The position numbers and the translations under genes were made by a program. This document shows, piece by piece, positions 40,967 to 50,758 of a DNA stretch of 64,000 bases; position 1 is the first letter of the stretch; each line of letters begins with the position of its first letter. Origin of the DNA: Treponema saccharophilum DSM 2985 (GTDB lineage Bacteria > Spirochaetota > Spirochaetia > Treponematales > Treponemataceae). The DNA is taken from the NCBI RefSeq assembly GCF_000255555.1, contig NZ_AGRW01000049.1:94797-158796 (forward strand), written 5' to 3'. The notes beneath the pieces are model-generated. The model was not told the DNA's origin and ran no database searches. It worked only from the letters and a program-made list of their open reading frames with translations.

Positions 40967-43900
40967 CTATTCATCAAGCATTTTGACAACATCTAAAATC
41001 CAACTATTACATTGTGAGTTCTTCTCAATCAAAATCACTAAGAATTTTTTTCCGATCAAAGAAGGTGCTATCTGAATATTTTTACTTTGAAGGCGAACTT
41101 TTGAGATTGATGCCCTAGAAATTCCTTCAACAGAATTTTGCAAATATCCTTTTAAATTGGGAGTTTTATTAACTCCAAGCGAATCGGCAACAAAAATATA
41201 GGTATTTACTCCACTATTGGGAACTTGTGCCTTAAGCGAATGAGGAATGATAACAGGTTGTATCGTTTGTGTTACCGCCTTATTTTGAACAGTCAGCAAT
41301 TTAGCCATCTTCATCCCATGAAGAACAGGATTATCAATGACTTTAAAACACACCGTATCCCCTTTATTACAAGAGTTCCATAAATCGCCATTAGAATTAG
41401 CATATGCAGGGAAATATGCAAACGAACGATATTGAACAGGCATATCGCCTGTGCTTATTTGCATCTTTTTCTCATCTTTTTCTAAAACTATTCCTACATA
41501 TTCGTCTGCAGTTAATGAGTTTGCCTGAAATGCGGTTTTCTCTTCAATAATTCGAACTGCATTTTTTCCTGATAAATTCTTCGACAATTCAAAAATATTT
41601 GGATTTTGAATTACAAGAACTTTTAACATATCTGCAGATATCGTTATATCAAAATCATCCTTAATTACTACTCTTGCATTCTTCAATAAGACAGTTCCAT
41701 TATCCTCTGTTTTTGCCTTTTTTATTGCATATTTTATCTGTTCCAAAGTAGGCAATTTAGCTAATTCACCACTTTCTTCCCTTTTTGTACTTATAATTGT
41801 TTGCTTTCGTACGATAACCTTATTTACATTTTTTACAACTTTTGGTCTGAACGCAAAAACCTTAACAGTTCCTTTGCCATCATACACAGTCCAATCAAAA
41901 TTATCAGGATTATCTTTTATCAAAATTGGCCATTTTTCATAACCAAATTCAAGAGGCTTTGCTAATCCACAGCCAGCAATATTCAAATACCCCTCTTCTG
42001 AATTTGGCAGAGAATTGCCATTTTCATCTGTACGCCGCTCAGGATATTGCTCATATACTTCAGTCAAAATCTTAACAAAAGGCTTGGATTCATCCTCTGT
42101 CATATTAATTTCGGATTGCTTAATGCTCAAAGTCTTAGGATTAACATATACTTCAATTTCATCATCAATATTACACTCAGGTCTAATAGACCGTGCTTCT
42201 GTTAGAGAAATCTCTGTTAAACCATCTTGAACATTTTGAACAACTCTTTTTCTTGCATAGACATAAGCAATCAAAGAATCCTCTGAATACTCGACAACAC
42301 AATTCTCATCTGTACCAAATTGCTTTTCATAAAACTCTTTCAAAGAAATTTCGACTTTTCTAAGAACTTCGGATTCTGGTTCTCCTTTATATTTTTCAAA
42401 GTATTCTTTTAATGGGATTCCTTTTCGTTCCTTCTTATTTTGTTCCTCCACAAATTCTGCAACTTCAGTATCAGACGGACATAACTTATTAACCAAAACG
42501 GCAACACTCAAATCACTCATTCTGCAATATTTTGGTATGAAAACTTGAAGAAGGTACATAGCCCTTGTTATACAAGTATAAATTGCATTTGCTTTTAGCT
42601 CTGACTTAAATCCACCGTTGTTCTTTTGTTTTGACTGGTCTGTAACCATAAAAAGAAGAACAGCACAGTCAATTCCTTTGATTTCGCGCAAAGTGCATAG
42701 ACGAATTTTTCCATTTGCTTTCTCGTTATCTTTAAAAGAAAAATCCTTATAAAGGAACACTGATTCCATTTCCAATTTTTGAGCCAATTCTTGCTGAAGA
42801 CACACTAATTCAGATTCATTGAATGCAACAATACAAATGTTTTCAGGCGTTATACACAAATCATTTGTACACATTTTTACAGAACTTATAATTTGAGCAT
42901 ATGTATTTTGGTAATTAGACTCCTCTGTGTCGTCAGTTAGAAAAATCTGAGGTGGCGGACCTGCTGTAATTCCCTCAACCGACTTCGTATTTTTTCGTAT
43001 ATGCAGACATGGCTCTTGCTTGTAGTCATTTCCCAAATCCTGAATCAGTCTTGAACTTCTGAAATTTTGTGTCAGTTCTGGATTATATCTTTTACCACCA
43101 CTGATATTTACATCAAGTTGCGCCATCGACACACGCTTATTTCTGATTTCCTGACTTGGATCACCTGCAAGAATTAAACCACCCTTCTTATTTACAAATT
43201 TATTGATTGCAAAAATCTGAGCATTCGTTAAATCTTGAGCCTCATCAATAAGAATATAATCGCAACTTTCATTTGTAAGGGCAATTTTACTAATATCTCG
43301 TAAGCAAAATTTGTAATAAGCATACAAGTCTAGCATATTTGAACTGTCGTCTAATGCTTCCAAAACTTTCGAAATTTTTTCCCATCGTTCTCTTTTTCTT
43401 TGAGAAGTACAATACTTTTCTTCATTTAACTTATTTGGCAAGACATTTTCTACAATTTCTTCGTACAGTCTTGCCGCTTTTCTAGGATTTGGTTCAACTG
43501 AATGACAAATTTCTGTTAAAATAGTTGCATTATCTCGTAGCGAATATGTATTTTTCACTTCCAAGAGTTTTCGAATTTTGGAAAGAAGGAAATCATCAAA
43601 TTTTAGGATTCCTGTACTACTCAAGTTTTTTAAACTAACAGGGTCAATTTTTGATAATCCAAAATACTTAAGCAATTTATCATCGTTATATAGCTCAAAC
43701 AAATATGAAATATACTTATTTAAGGTAGGATAATATGTCAAAAGAACAGATTTATGTTCTGCAAAGTACAGTTTAAAAAGAATGACAATAAGGACCAACG
43801 TTTTTCCTGTTCCCGGTCCACCCTTTATATACATAGAGTGACCATCTCTTTCAGTAAGTCCATCAACATCTTCTTTTATCAATCTTTTTTGCGGTTCACT

Positions 43901-44674
43901 CAAATGAATTATCTGGGTTTCATAATTTTTCTTGCTACGAGCTTCTATCAAAGATATTGCAAGTTCATTTATAAAATCAGTGTATTCTCTAAGAGTATCA
44001 AGTTTAGCATTTATTCTAGTTAAATATTCTGACTTTTCTTTTTTGTTCCGAATCAAGGCTTGCAGATTTTGTATATTTGATTCATTAATGATTTGAGAAT
44101 CTATATTTTCGAGCTCTGATGCAATGCGAGTTTTTTCGTGGAACAATTTTGAAACATCAGTATATTTCGAAAGCAAATCATTTTTCAAATCATATAAAAC
44201 GGAATCATCAGTTGGTTCTAACTGAATCTTTGAGCGAGAATCCGAAACAGGTTTGCTAATGTTCATATTAGAAATTTCATCCGTCAGGAATCCTCTGTAA
44301 CGAGCAAAATCAATAAACTGACCAACAATGACAGATAGAGTGCCAGGGCGAATATTAGAGAAGCAATGCCGAATCCGATTTGTATCTATTGCTGTACGCA
44401 AGTTTTTATATGCATTAGGATTCTTCTCCCCATGATATTTTTTTAACGTTTCATAGAGATTTATTTCTGCTGGGAAACTTGTCTTTAAATGCCTCGATTT
44501 TATTTTGTCCATAATATGATGAAATTTTATATCATCTTCATATTTAAACTCACTAGGGTATAAATCTCGGAAATACCCTTCGATAAACGAATATATAGCC
44601 AAGAATGTCATGGCTTCATCGCCACCATCACACTGCTTAATAAGTCTTTTTATGTTTTCATCAACAAAATTCAT
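40967..44674 (-). CDS. large SF1 (UvrD/Rep-like) helicase with extra N- and C-terminal domains
   Basis: The 1235-residue protein has helicase motifs: Walker A GGPGTGKT (285-292), Walker B DEAQD (477-481), motif III AGDPSQ (503-508), QNFRS (536-540), and a late REIKGID / YTCITRAM pair corresponding to motifs V and VI. The first 130 residues are helical with FIEGYFRDLYP and a basic HGEKNPNAY segment and resemble HEPN-like or restriction-enzyme accessory domains. A coiled coil lies at about 170-235. The last 500 residues match nothing I know. The ATG at 44674 follows GAGG; a good promoter precedes it. It is AT-rich, has no methylase or nuclease neighbour, and ends at a terminator copy. A phage-defence or plasmid-type helicase is my guess. 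Confidence 0.85.
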   Translation of the reverse strand: MNFVDENIKRLIKQCDGGDEAMTFLAIYSFIEGYFRDLYPSEFKYEDDIKFHHIMDKIKSRHLKTSFPAEINLYETLKKYHGEKNPNAYKNLRTAIDTNRIRHCFSNIRPGTLSVIVGQFIDFARYRGFLTDEISNMNISKPVSDSRSKIQLEPTDDSVLYDLKNDLLSKYTDVSKLFHEKTRIASELENIDSQIINESNIQNLQALIRNKKEKSEYLTRINAKLDTLREYTDFINELAISLIEARSKKNYETQIIHLSEPQKRLIKEDVDGLTERDGHSMYIKGGPGTGKTLVLIVILFKLYFAEHKSVLLTYYPTLNKYISYLFELYNDDKLLKYFGLSKIDPVSLKNLSSTGILKFDDFLLSKIRKLLEVKNTYSLRDNATILTEICHSVEPNPRKAARLYEEIVENVLPNKLNEEKYCTSQRKRERWEKISKVLEALDDSSNMLDLYAYYKFCLRDISKIALTNESCDYILIDEAQDLTNAQIFAINKFVNKKGGLILAGDPSQEIRNKRVSMAQLDVNISGGKRYNPELTQNFRSSRLIQDLGNDYKQEPCLHIRKNTKSVEGITAGPPPQIFLTDDTEESNYQNTYAQIISSVKMCTNDLCITPENICIVAFNESELVCLQQELAQKLEMESVFLYKDFSFKDNEKANGKIRLCTLREIKGIDCAVLLFMVTDQSKQKNNGGFKSELKANAIYTCITRAMYLLQVFIPKYCRMSDLSVAVLVNKLCPSDTEVAEFVEEQNKKERKGIPLKEYFEKYKGEPESEVLRKVEISLKEFYEKQFGTDENCVVEYSEDSLIAYVYARKRVVQNVQDGLTEISLTEARSIRPECNIDDEIEVYVNPKTLSIKQSEINMTEDESKPFVKILTEVYEQYPERRTDENGNSLPNSEEGYLNIAGCGLAKPLEFGYEKWPILIKDNPDNFDWTVYDGKGTVKVFAFRPKVVKNVNKVIVRKQTIISTKREESGELAKLPTLEQIKYAIKKAKTEDNGTVLLKNARVVIKDDFDITISADMLKVLVIQNPNIFELSKNLSGKNAVRIIEEKTAFQANSLTADEYVGIVLEKDEKKMQISTGDMPVQYRSFAYFPAYANSNGDLWNSCNKGDTVCFKVIDNPVLHGMKMAKLLTVQNKAVTQTIQPVIIPHSLKAQVPNSGVNTYIFVADSLGVNKTPNLKGYLQNSVEGISRASISKVRLQSKNIQIAPSLIGKKFLVILIEKNSQCNSWILDVVKMLDE

Positions 44675-44696
44675 CAAATACCTCGTTTTACAAACT

Positions 44697-44725
44697 ATTA
44701 TACCATGACAAAGATGCCTTCGCAA
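44697..44725 (-). promoter_or_regulatory. helicase promoter
   Basis: On the minus strand TTGCGA (44725-44720), 17 bases, TATAAT (44702-44697), starting about 16 bases before the helicase GAGG site. The -35 box lies inside GC-rich flanking sequence, right at the edge of the AT-rich gene. Confidence 0.7.
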
Positions 44726-44890
44726 ACGTCTGTCGAATACCTCGTGAAAGGCGTGTGCGTCTCCGAAACGACGAGGGGATGCGAGCTTTCGAGCGAGAAC
44801 AGGACGCTCATGGAGAGGTACAACAGGCTAACGGAATTCAACAAGCAGACGATTCAGGAACTCACGCAGTCGCTGCTAAGACGGCAGTGA
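44705..44890 (+). pseudogene. truncated XRE-type regulator (C-terminal end)
   Basis: The 61-residue frame has SVEYLVKGVCVSE, then SSENRTLMERYNRLTEFNKQ and a helical TIQELTQSLL tail. In XRE regulators of this type SVEYLV directly follows the helix-turn-helix, so the DNA-binding half is missing. The ATG is preceded by no ribosome-binding site. Composition matches the GC-rich chromosome, and the break coincides with the end of the AT-rich helicase gene, suggesting the island's arrival cut this gene. Confidence 0.55.
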
Positions 44891-44907
44891 GTGGGGCAAA
44901 AAACGAT

Positions 44908-46482
44908 TCACGAACTGACTTCCCATTCGGCGATATTGCGCTCGGAGCTTGAGAAATTAACACCAATCTTGAACAGAGTACGGTTGTCGGCGGAATACGG
45001 CTTTGCGTAGCCCTGCTCTTCAATTTGCTTTAGGGCCATTTTTGCAGGAACATCACGCTTGAATTCGAAAATATAGACATAATCAGCTGTTTCAAGAATG
45101 CAGTCAGCCCTACCTTTTGCCGAGTGAACTTCCGTGCGCGCATATTTTCCCATCATGGTGAGAGCCATGAAAATCACATTCTGGAAGTTCTGCTCCATGA
45201 CAGATTCGATTTCCTTTCCTGCCGAATACGGCAAAATCGCAAACAGAGATACGAACCACTTCTTCATTCCGTCTGTATTACCTGTCTCAACCGCGTCGTC
45301 AAGCAAATCGATATTGAAGGAATTCGCTTTGTGCTCGACATGGAGAAAACTTGGAGCAAGGGAATTCAAAAAGCCGTACCTGACTTCGGCATTTGGAAAA
45401 CCAAGCGAGAAAGAACGCTGTCTCTGGTTCCACCCTTTTATCGTCAGATAGCCGGACTGATAGAAGAGAGGAATCAGATTCAAATTCTCGGGTCTATAAT
45501 CCTTCAGTTCATTTTCGTTTGCCTTAACCTCCGATGCGAGACTCCTGATGTCATAATTTGAATCGTTCAATTTGCTTATCAAAAAAGTCGGCGTGGCGCT
45601 CTCAAACCAGTAGCTTCCAAAATCATTCTCATCGAAACAGTGGAACAGGCTGAACGGGTTGTACATACCGTCTCCCGACTTTGAAAAATGATATCCATCA
45701 TACATGCGCCTCAGTTCGTCGCGCACTTTTTGCTCGGAACTTCCTGAAACAGAGGCAAGCCGTTTCACATATGGAAAAAACTCGCCCTCTATTTCCGAAT
45801 CGGATATTCCGCAAATGTTGTTGTATCGTTCGTTCAAGGAAATATCCGTCAACTGGTTCAAATCGCTGAAGATGCTCACTTTGCTGAATTTTGTCACGCC
45901 GGTGAACATGCAGAATCGCAGGTATGCATCCATTTTTTTCAAGACACCGAAAACGCCCTTGAAAACAGCCCTGTTTTTTTCCTCGATTTCGGCATTGTCG
46001 TTCATCGTGTCAAGAAGCGGCTTGTCATACTCGTCGACAAGGACAACCACCCGTCTTCCCGTTTTCTCGCTGGCGGCTTTTATCACGTTCTCAAAGCGGA
46101 CTGCGGCTGTCTCGGAAATCCAATCGCAGCCATATTCTTTTTCCCAAGTCCGCAGATGATTTTCGATTATGTCATTAAGACCGTTTTCTTCGCTGTAATT
46201 TTGACCGTTGAAATCGAAGTAAAGAACAGGGTATTCAATCCAGTCTTTTTCAAGTCCGTCAATCGCAAGGCCTGCGAACAAATTTCTGAATCCAAGAAAA
46301 TAATATTTTATGGTCGAAAGAAGAAGGCTTTTTCCGAAACGCCGGGGGCGGCTCAAGAAAACTGCGGAATTGGAATGAGTCAAATCATAAACAAGGCTTG
46401 TCTTATCCGCGTAAAGTTTGTTCTCTTCGCGGAGTTTCTTAAAATCCTGCACGCCAAGCGGCAACTGCTGCAATTCTTCCAT
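44908..46482 (-). CDS. AAA-ATPase-like protein with C-terminal PD-(D/E)XK nuclease domain
   Basis: A 524-residue member of the family combining an AAA-ATPase-like domain and a DUF1703-type nuclease, common in multiple copies in gut bacteria. It has LPLGVQDFKKLREENKLYAD at the start, a P-loop-like LSRPRRFGKSLLLST, the Walker B VVLVDEYDKPL, and near the C-terminus the nuclease residues in KGRADCILE and YIFEFK. The biological role of the family is unknown; links to mobile elements are usual. TATAAT ends seven bases before the ATG at 46482 with no ribosome-binding site, so the message may be leaderless. The argB terminator lies just upstream. Confidence 0.88.
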   Translation of the reverse strand: MEELQQLPLGVQDFKKLREENKLYADKTSLVYDLTHSNSAVFLSRPRRFGKSLLLSTIKYYFLGFRNLFAGLAIDGLEKDWIEYPVLYFDFNGQNYSEENGLNDIIENHLRTWEKEYGCDWISETAAVRFENVIKAASEKTGRRVVVLVDEYDKPLLDTMNDNAEIEEKNRAVFKGVFGVLKKMDAYLRFCMFTGVTKFSKVSIFSDLNQLTDISLNERYNNICGISDSEIEGEFFPYVKRLASVSGSSEQKVRDELRRMYDGYHFSKSGDGMYNPFSLFHCFDENDFGSYWFESATPTFLISKLNDSNYDIRSLASEVKANENELKDYRPENLNLIPLFYQSGYLTIKGWNQRQRSFSLGFPNAEVRYGFLNSLAPSFLHVEHKANSFNIDLLDDAVETGNTDGMKKWFVSLFAILPYSAGKEIESVMEQNFQNVIFMALTMMGKYARTEVHSAKGRADCILETADYVYIFEFKRDVPAKMALKQIEEQGYAKPYSADNRTLFKIGVNFSSSERNIAEWEVSS

Positions 46483-46495
46483 GATGAAAATTATA

Positions 46496-46546
46496 GCAAA
46501 AAAAACGCTTCGGAAGCGGAAAAAGCTGATTCCATTCCGAAGCGTT
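46496..46546 (-). terminator. argJ-argB terminator
   Basis: AACGCTTCGGAA (46504-46515) pairs with TTCCGAAGCGTT (46535-46546), followed on the minus strand by eight or more Ts. The T-run is directly next to the -10 box of the downstream ATPase gene. Confidence 0.88.
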
Positions 46547-46563
46547 CTTCATTCAGGCGAACT

Positions 46564-47451
46564 TTAGTAAATCATCGTTCCGATACCGCGGTCGCTGAAC
46601 ATCTCGATGAGGAGCGAATGCGGAACACGGCCGTCGATGATGTGGGTACGCGGGACACCGCCCTCGCGCGCCATCATGCAGCACTCGATTTTGGGAATCA
46701 TGCCGCCGGCGATTATTCCCTCGTCGATGAATTTCTGAACGTCAGCAAGGTGGATGCGCTGGATGAGCGACTTGGGGTCGTTCACGTCGCGGAGGACGCC
46801 GGGGACGTTCGTGAGCTGCACGAATTTCTCCGCCCCGAGCGCGACGGCGATTTTCGCGGCGGCAGTGTCGGCGTTGATGTTGTAGCGGTTGAAGTCCCCG
46901 CTCTCGCCGAGCGCCACAGTGGAGATGACGGGTATGAACCCCTTCTCCAGAAGCGACTGCACGATTTCCGGGTGGACTTCCGTCACCTCGCCGACGAACC
47001 CGAGGTCGGCGCCGTCCTTGTCGATTTTCTTCGCGCGAAGAAGCCCCGAATCGACGCCGGAAAGACCGACCGCTTTTCCGCCCTCCTGCAAAAGGATTCC
47101 AACGATGTCCTTGTTGAGCTTTCCCGTCAGCACCATCTGAACGATTTCCATCGTCTCCGCGTCAGTATAGCGGAGCCCGTTGACGAACTTGGACTCCTTG
47201 CCCACGCGGTCGAGCATCTTGTTGATTTCAGGCCCGCCGCCGTGGACGAGCACGACGTGGATTCCCACCGTGTTGAGAAGCACGATGTCCTCCATAACCG
47301 CGGACTTCAGCTCCTCGTTGAGCATCGCGTTTCCGCCGTACTTGACGACAACCGTCTTTCCGACCCAATGCCTGAAATACGGGAGCGCCTGAACAAGCAC
47401 GCCCGCCCAATGCTCGTTGTCGAGCCTCGGATTCTCTATTCCGTTCTCCAT
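46564..47451 (-). CDS. argB: acetylglutamate kinase
   Basis: ArgB phosphorylates N-acetylglutamate, the second step of arginine synthesis. The 295-residue protein has [39 protein letters not shown] and [10 protein letters not shown]. The N-terminal helix [16 protein letters not shown] is the extension found in arginine-inhibited hexameric forms, so feedback inhibition by arginine is likely. GAGG is seven bases before the ATG. It lies 54 bases after argJ and shares its promoter; the operon ends at a terminator just beyond. Confidence 0.96.
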   Translation of the reverse strand: MENGIENPRLDNEHWAGVLVQALPYFRHWVGKTVVVKYGGNAMLNEELKSAVMEDIVLLNTVGIHVVLVHGGGPEINKMLDRVGKESKFVNGLRYTDAETMEIVQMVLTGKLNKDIVGILLQEGGKAVGLSGVDSGLLRAKKIDKDGADLGFVGEVTEVHPEIVQSLLEKGFIPVISTVALGESGDFNRYNINADTAAAKIAVALGAEKFVQLTNVPGVLRDVNDPKSLIQRIHLADVQKFIDEGIIAGGMIPKIECCMMAREGGVPRTHIIDGRVPHSLLIEMFSDRGIGTMIY

Positions 47452-47505
47452 AAAAACACCTCGATTTTTTGACCTATTCTTAACCGCCCGACGCGAACGC
47501 GGAAA

Positions 47506-48777
47506 TTATGTGCGGTAGTCCCCGTTGATTTTCACGTAGTCGTACGTCAGGTCGCAGCCCCATGCCGTTCCCTTCGCGCTTCCGTCCTCAAGCTCCACGA
47601 GGATTTCCACCGCCTCCTCAAGGAGGATTTTCTTCGCCTTCTCCTCGTCGAAGTTGAGCGGAACGCCGTGGTCGAACACCTTTATGGAATTCTCCTTCCC
47701 GCCGTTCACGTCGCCGTCGTCGAAGTAGCGCTTCGCCCCCTCGCGAGAGAGGAAAGAGACGCTCGTCTTCTCGGGCGTGAAGAAGAATCCCGAGTAGCCC
47801 ATCGCGTCGAGGATTCTTCCCCAGTTCGCGTCGGCACCGAAGAACGCCGCCTTCACGAGGTTCGAGCAGATGACCGCCTTCGCAAGCCCGCGCGCGTTCT
47901 CCACGTTGTCGGCTCCGACGACATTGCAGGTGACGAGCCTCGTCGCGCCCTCGCCGTCCGCCGCGATTTTCTTCGCCATCTGCGTGTTGAGCGTGTCGAG
48001 CGCCTCGCAGAACGCATCGAATTCCGCGCCCTCCGAGACAATCTCCGCGTTGCCCGCCATCCCGTTCGCCAGAATCAGCAGCGTGTCGTTCGTGGAGGTG
48101 TCGCCGTCAACCGAGACGCAGTTGTACGTTCCCGCGACGCTTTTCTTGAGCGCCTTTTCGAGCATCTCGGCGGAAATCGCGCAGTCGGTGGTGACGACGG
48201 AAAGCATCGTGCCGAGGTTGATGTGAATCATCCCCGAGCCTTTCGCCATCGTGCCCATGCGGACGTTCTTCCCGCCGATTTCAGTCTCGAGCGCGACTTC
48301 CTTGTACTTCGTGTCTGTCGTCATGATTGCCTGGCGCGCCTCGACGTTTCCCGTCTTCGAAAGTTTCGCGACAGACTCGTCAAGCCCGTTCAGGATTTTC
48401 TCCACCGGAAGCTGCTGTCCGATGACGCCCGTCGAGCAGACAAGGACGTTCCCCGCGTCAATCTTGAGCCGGGACGCGACGGCATCCGCCTCCTTCCTCG
48501 CGTTCTCGTATCCCTGCGCGCCCGTGCAGGCGTTGGCGTTGCCGGAATTCATGATGACCGCCTGCGCCTTTCCGTCGGCAATCTGGTTTTTCGTGAACTT
48601 GACGCACTCCGCCTTGACGCGGTTCTGCGTGAACACGCCAGCCGCGTTGCAGAGCGCGTCGCTGAAAATGAGCGCGGTGTCGAACGTCGTCCGGCTCGCC
48701 TTTATCTTGTTCAGGACTCCGCTCGCCGTGAAGCCCTCCGCAGCGGCAACGCCGCCCTCAATGAATTTGAATTGCAT
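47506..48777 (-). CDS. argJ: bifunctional ornithine acetyltransferase / N-acetylglutamate synthase
   Basis: ArgJ moves the acetyl group from acetylornithine to glutamate, recycling it; bifunctional forms also use acetyl-CoA. The 423-residue precursor cleaves itself before a Thr. The site here is AKGSGMIHINLGTMLS, with GTML where most have ATML. Other motifs: VFTQNRVKA, MNSGNANACTG, VCSTGVIGQQLP, GDTSTNDT and GADANWGRI. AAGGAG is nine bases before the ATG. A TATAAT promoter with a perfect palindrome right after it, resembling an ARG box, controls argJ-argB. Confidence 0.96.
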   Translation of the reverse strand: MQFKFIEGGVAAAEGFTASGVLNKIKASRTTFDTALIFSDALCNAAGVFTQNRVKAECVKFTKNQIADGKAQAVIMNSGNANACTGAQGYENARKEADAVASRLKIDAGNVLVCSTGVIGQQLPVEKILNGLDESVAKLSKTGNVEARQAIMTTDTKYKEVALETEIGGKNVRMGTMAKGSGMIHINLGTMLSVVTTDCAISAEMLEKALKKSVAGTYNCVSVDGDTSTNDTLLILANGMAGNAEIVSEGAEFDAFCEALDTLNTQMAKKIAADGEGATRLVTCNVVGADNVENARGLAKAVICSNLVKAAFFGADANWGRILDAMGYSGFFFTPEKTSVSFLSREGAKRYFDDGDVNGGKENSIKVFDHGVPLNFDEEKAKKILLEEAVEILVELEDGSAKGTAWGCDLTYDYVKINGDYRT

Positions 48778-48801
48778 AAATATTCACTCCTTTTCAAGAG
48801 A

Positions 48802-48848
48802 TTTGCATAAATATGCAAAATTATATGTGATTGAGGGAATCTGCACAA
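48802..48848 (-). promoter_or_regulatory. argJ promoter with ARG-box-like operator
   Basis: On the minus strand TTGTGC (48848-48843), 17 bases, TATAAT (48825-48820), followed directly by TTTGCATA-TT-TATGCAAA (48819-48802). The arms are perfect 8-base inverted repeats. The position over the start point and the A/T-rich two-fold shape suit an arginine repressor. Confidence 0.6.
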
Positions 48849-48873
48849 GAGAAAAGCGAAAACCAATCGGATT

Positions 48874-49194
48874 TCATCTGTCGTTCCGATGCTTCCGCGA
48901 AACCTCGTCGAAGAACGCGTTGTTCTTCCCGTTCTTCTTCGTGTTGCGGAACGCGTTCTTGTTGTTCAGGAGGGAATCCTCGACCTCGCCCGTCTTCCGC
49001 ATCGAGGAAGCGACGGCTTTTCCGGAGGCGTTCATCATGTTGTACTTCATCTCGTACTCGAGCGCGTGCTCCGTGCTGAATTTGAACACCATCCCCGAAA
49101 GGACGAGGAAAAGCAGGACCGCCAGGGCGACCAGCGAGAGGGAAATCCTCCGCGCGCATCTCATAACCTTCTCGTCATCTATAACTATTACCAT
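48874..49194 (-). CDS. small membrane protein (106 aa)
   Basis: I do not recognise the family. The 106-residue product has a short cytoplasmic start (MVIVIDDEKVMRCARR), one membrane segment (SLVALAVLLFLVLSGMVF, about 20-37) and a mostly basic outside region ending KHRNDR. GGAGGG is five bases before the ATG at 49194. It lies between the argJ promoter and the divergent pseudouridine synthase gene; the gap to either is short. Its topology resembles small septum or flagellar accessory proteins, but that is only shape. Confidence 0.65.
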   Translation of the reverse strand: MVIVIDDEKVMRCARRISLSLVALAVLLFLVLSGMVFKFSTEHALEYEMKYNMMNASGKAVASSMRKTGEVEDSLLNNKNAFRNTKKNGKNNAFFDEVSRKHRNDR

Positions 49195-49324
49195 TTTTTC
49201 CCTCCATATAAACTCAACAAATTCTCGGAATTTTATGGCGGCGGCTGAAATCCGGCGCGTTCGCAAAAGCGTGAATTTCCGCTACGATGGACGGAACGGA
49301 AACGAGAAAACAAAAGGAGAGAAC

Positions 49325-50671
49325 ATGTTCCCACCATTCCCGGAAAAAAGGGCTGCACAAGCGTGCGAGGAAATCGCGAGGAAAATCGATTCGGGCGAGA
49401 TAGGAGTCATCCGCGTGACGAAGGAAAGCGAGGAGCGCAAGGACGCCGGAATGATGATTGGCGCGCTCGTCTGCCGCGACGAGGACGGAAACGAGACCGT
49501 CATCGCGTCGAATTCGGGAACGGCGCGCAGGCTCGATTTGCGCGGGACGGAGATTCTCTCGCTTCCGTCACAATACGCGGAGCCGGTTGCGTCCGCCGAA
49601 GAAATCGCGCGCGCGCTGAGCGGGAACGACGCGGAAATCCACCGCCTCACGGAGGAAATCGGCTCGGAAAAGAACGCGGAAAAAAGGCGCGGGCTTGAAT
49701 CCAAAAGGAAGATTCTCTGCGCGCAGTCACTCGCGAACGTCCACGCGCTCTACTCGTTCTGCTGCGCGGACGGAAAGACGCGGACGCTCCGCGACATATG
49801 CGAATCACACAACGCGGCGATGATGATGCCAGAAGGAAAGCTCCCGCCGACGGGGACGGGCGACTGCTGCGCGCCGAAGCTCCTCCACCACGCGTTCAAG
49901 AACAACCTGCTTCCCGTCTCGATGTGCGAATTCTTCGTCGGAAACGGCGGAACGAAAAAATGCGAGCCGTGCGACGAGCGGTGCGGAATCCTCCTTCCCG
50001 CGATGCTCGGGCTCAAGATACTGTTCCGCGACGACGACATCTGCGCAATCGACAAACCGAGCGGTCTTCTTTCCGTCCCCGGTCGAACGGAAAAGGACAG
50101 CGCGGAGACGCGGTTCAGAAGGCTTTTCCCCGGCTCTCCCGCGCAGCCCGCCGTGCACCGGCTCGACATGGAGACGAGCGGAATCCTCATCCTCGCGCTG
50201 AACAGGGAATCGCAGCGCGCGATGCAGCGGCAGTTCGAGAACGGGGACGTTCGGAAGGAATACGTCGCGCTCCTCGACGGCGTCCTCGCAAAAAATGGAA
50301 TTCCCGCGCACGGAACGGTGGAGACGTTCTTCCGGCTTGACGTGGAGAACCGCCCGCACCAAATCTGGGACGCCGAGAACGGGAAAAAAGCCGTCACGGA
50401 ATGGCAGGTTCTGGGCGTCGAGCGGTACGAATCCCCCGGCGGAACCGCCCGCAACGCGACGCGCGTCCTTTTCATGCCGCACACGGGACGGACGCACCAG
50501 CTGCGAACGGCAAGCGCGGACGCGCACGGGTTCGGCATCCCGATAATCGGAGACTCGCTCTACGGGACGAAAGCGGACGGCGAGCGGCTCATGCTCCACG
50601 CGCGCAGAATCGAGTTCACCCATCCGAGGACGGGCGTGCGGATGACGATTGAGTGCGGGGAAGCGTTCTAG
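49325..50671 (+). CDS. RluA-family pseudouridine synthase with N-terminal extension
   Basis: The enzyme converts a uridine in rRNA or tRNA to pseudouridine. The catalytic half (about 235-448) has IDKPSGLLSVPG, the active-site HRLDMETSG, and TGRTHQLR. The first 230 residues form the extension seen in the long RluA group, with a Cys-rich stretch GTGDCCAPKLLHHAF and a later CEPCDERCG. AAGGAG is seven bases before the ATG at 49325; the very long upstream ORF overlaps argJ on the other strand and is rejected. The target base is not predictable. A terminator follows at 50.76 kb. Confidence 0.92.
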   Translation: MFPPFPEKRAAQACEEIARKIDSGEIGVIRVTKESEERKDAGMMIGALVCRDEDGNETVIASNSGTARRLDLRGTEILSLPSQYAEPVASAEEIARALSGNDAEIHRLTEEIGSEKNAEKRRGLESKRKILCAQSLANVHALYSFCCADGKTRTLRDICESHNAAMMMPEGKLPPTGTGDCCAPKLLHHAFKNNLLPVSMCEFFVGNGGTKKCEPCDERCGILLPAMLGLKILFRDDDICAIDKPSGLLSVPGRTEKDSAETRFRRLFPGSPAQPAVHRLDMETSGILILALNRESQRAMQRQFENGDVRKEYVALLDGVLAKNGIPAHGTVETFFRLDVENRPHQIWDAENGKKAVTEWQVLGVERYESPGGTARNATRVLFMPHTGRTHQLRTASADAHGFGIPIIGDSLYGTKADGERLMLHARRIEFTHPRTGVRMTIECGEAF

Positions 50672-50758
50672 GGGGCGCGGGGCGGGCAATGGCGAGATTC
50701 CGAAACGGTCCGGAATGCCGAAATGCAAGACACTTTCAGGTACTGGTCTATGGATGCG

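Noticed and set aside
48251..49324. Upstream half of an 806-codon plus-strand frame ending in the pseudouridine synthase
   Set aside because: It overlaps argJ and the small membrane protein gene antisense; the real start is at 49325 with AAGGAG.
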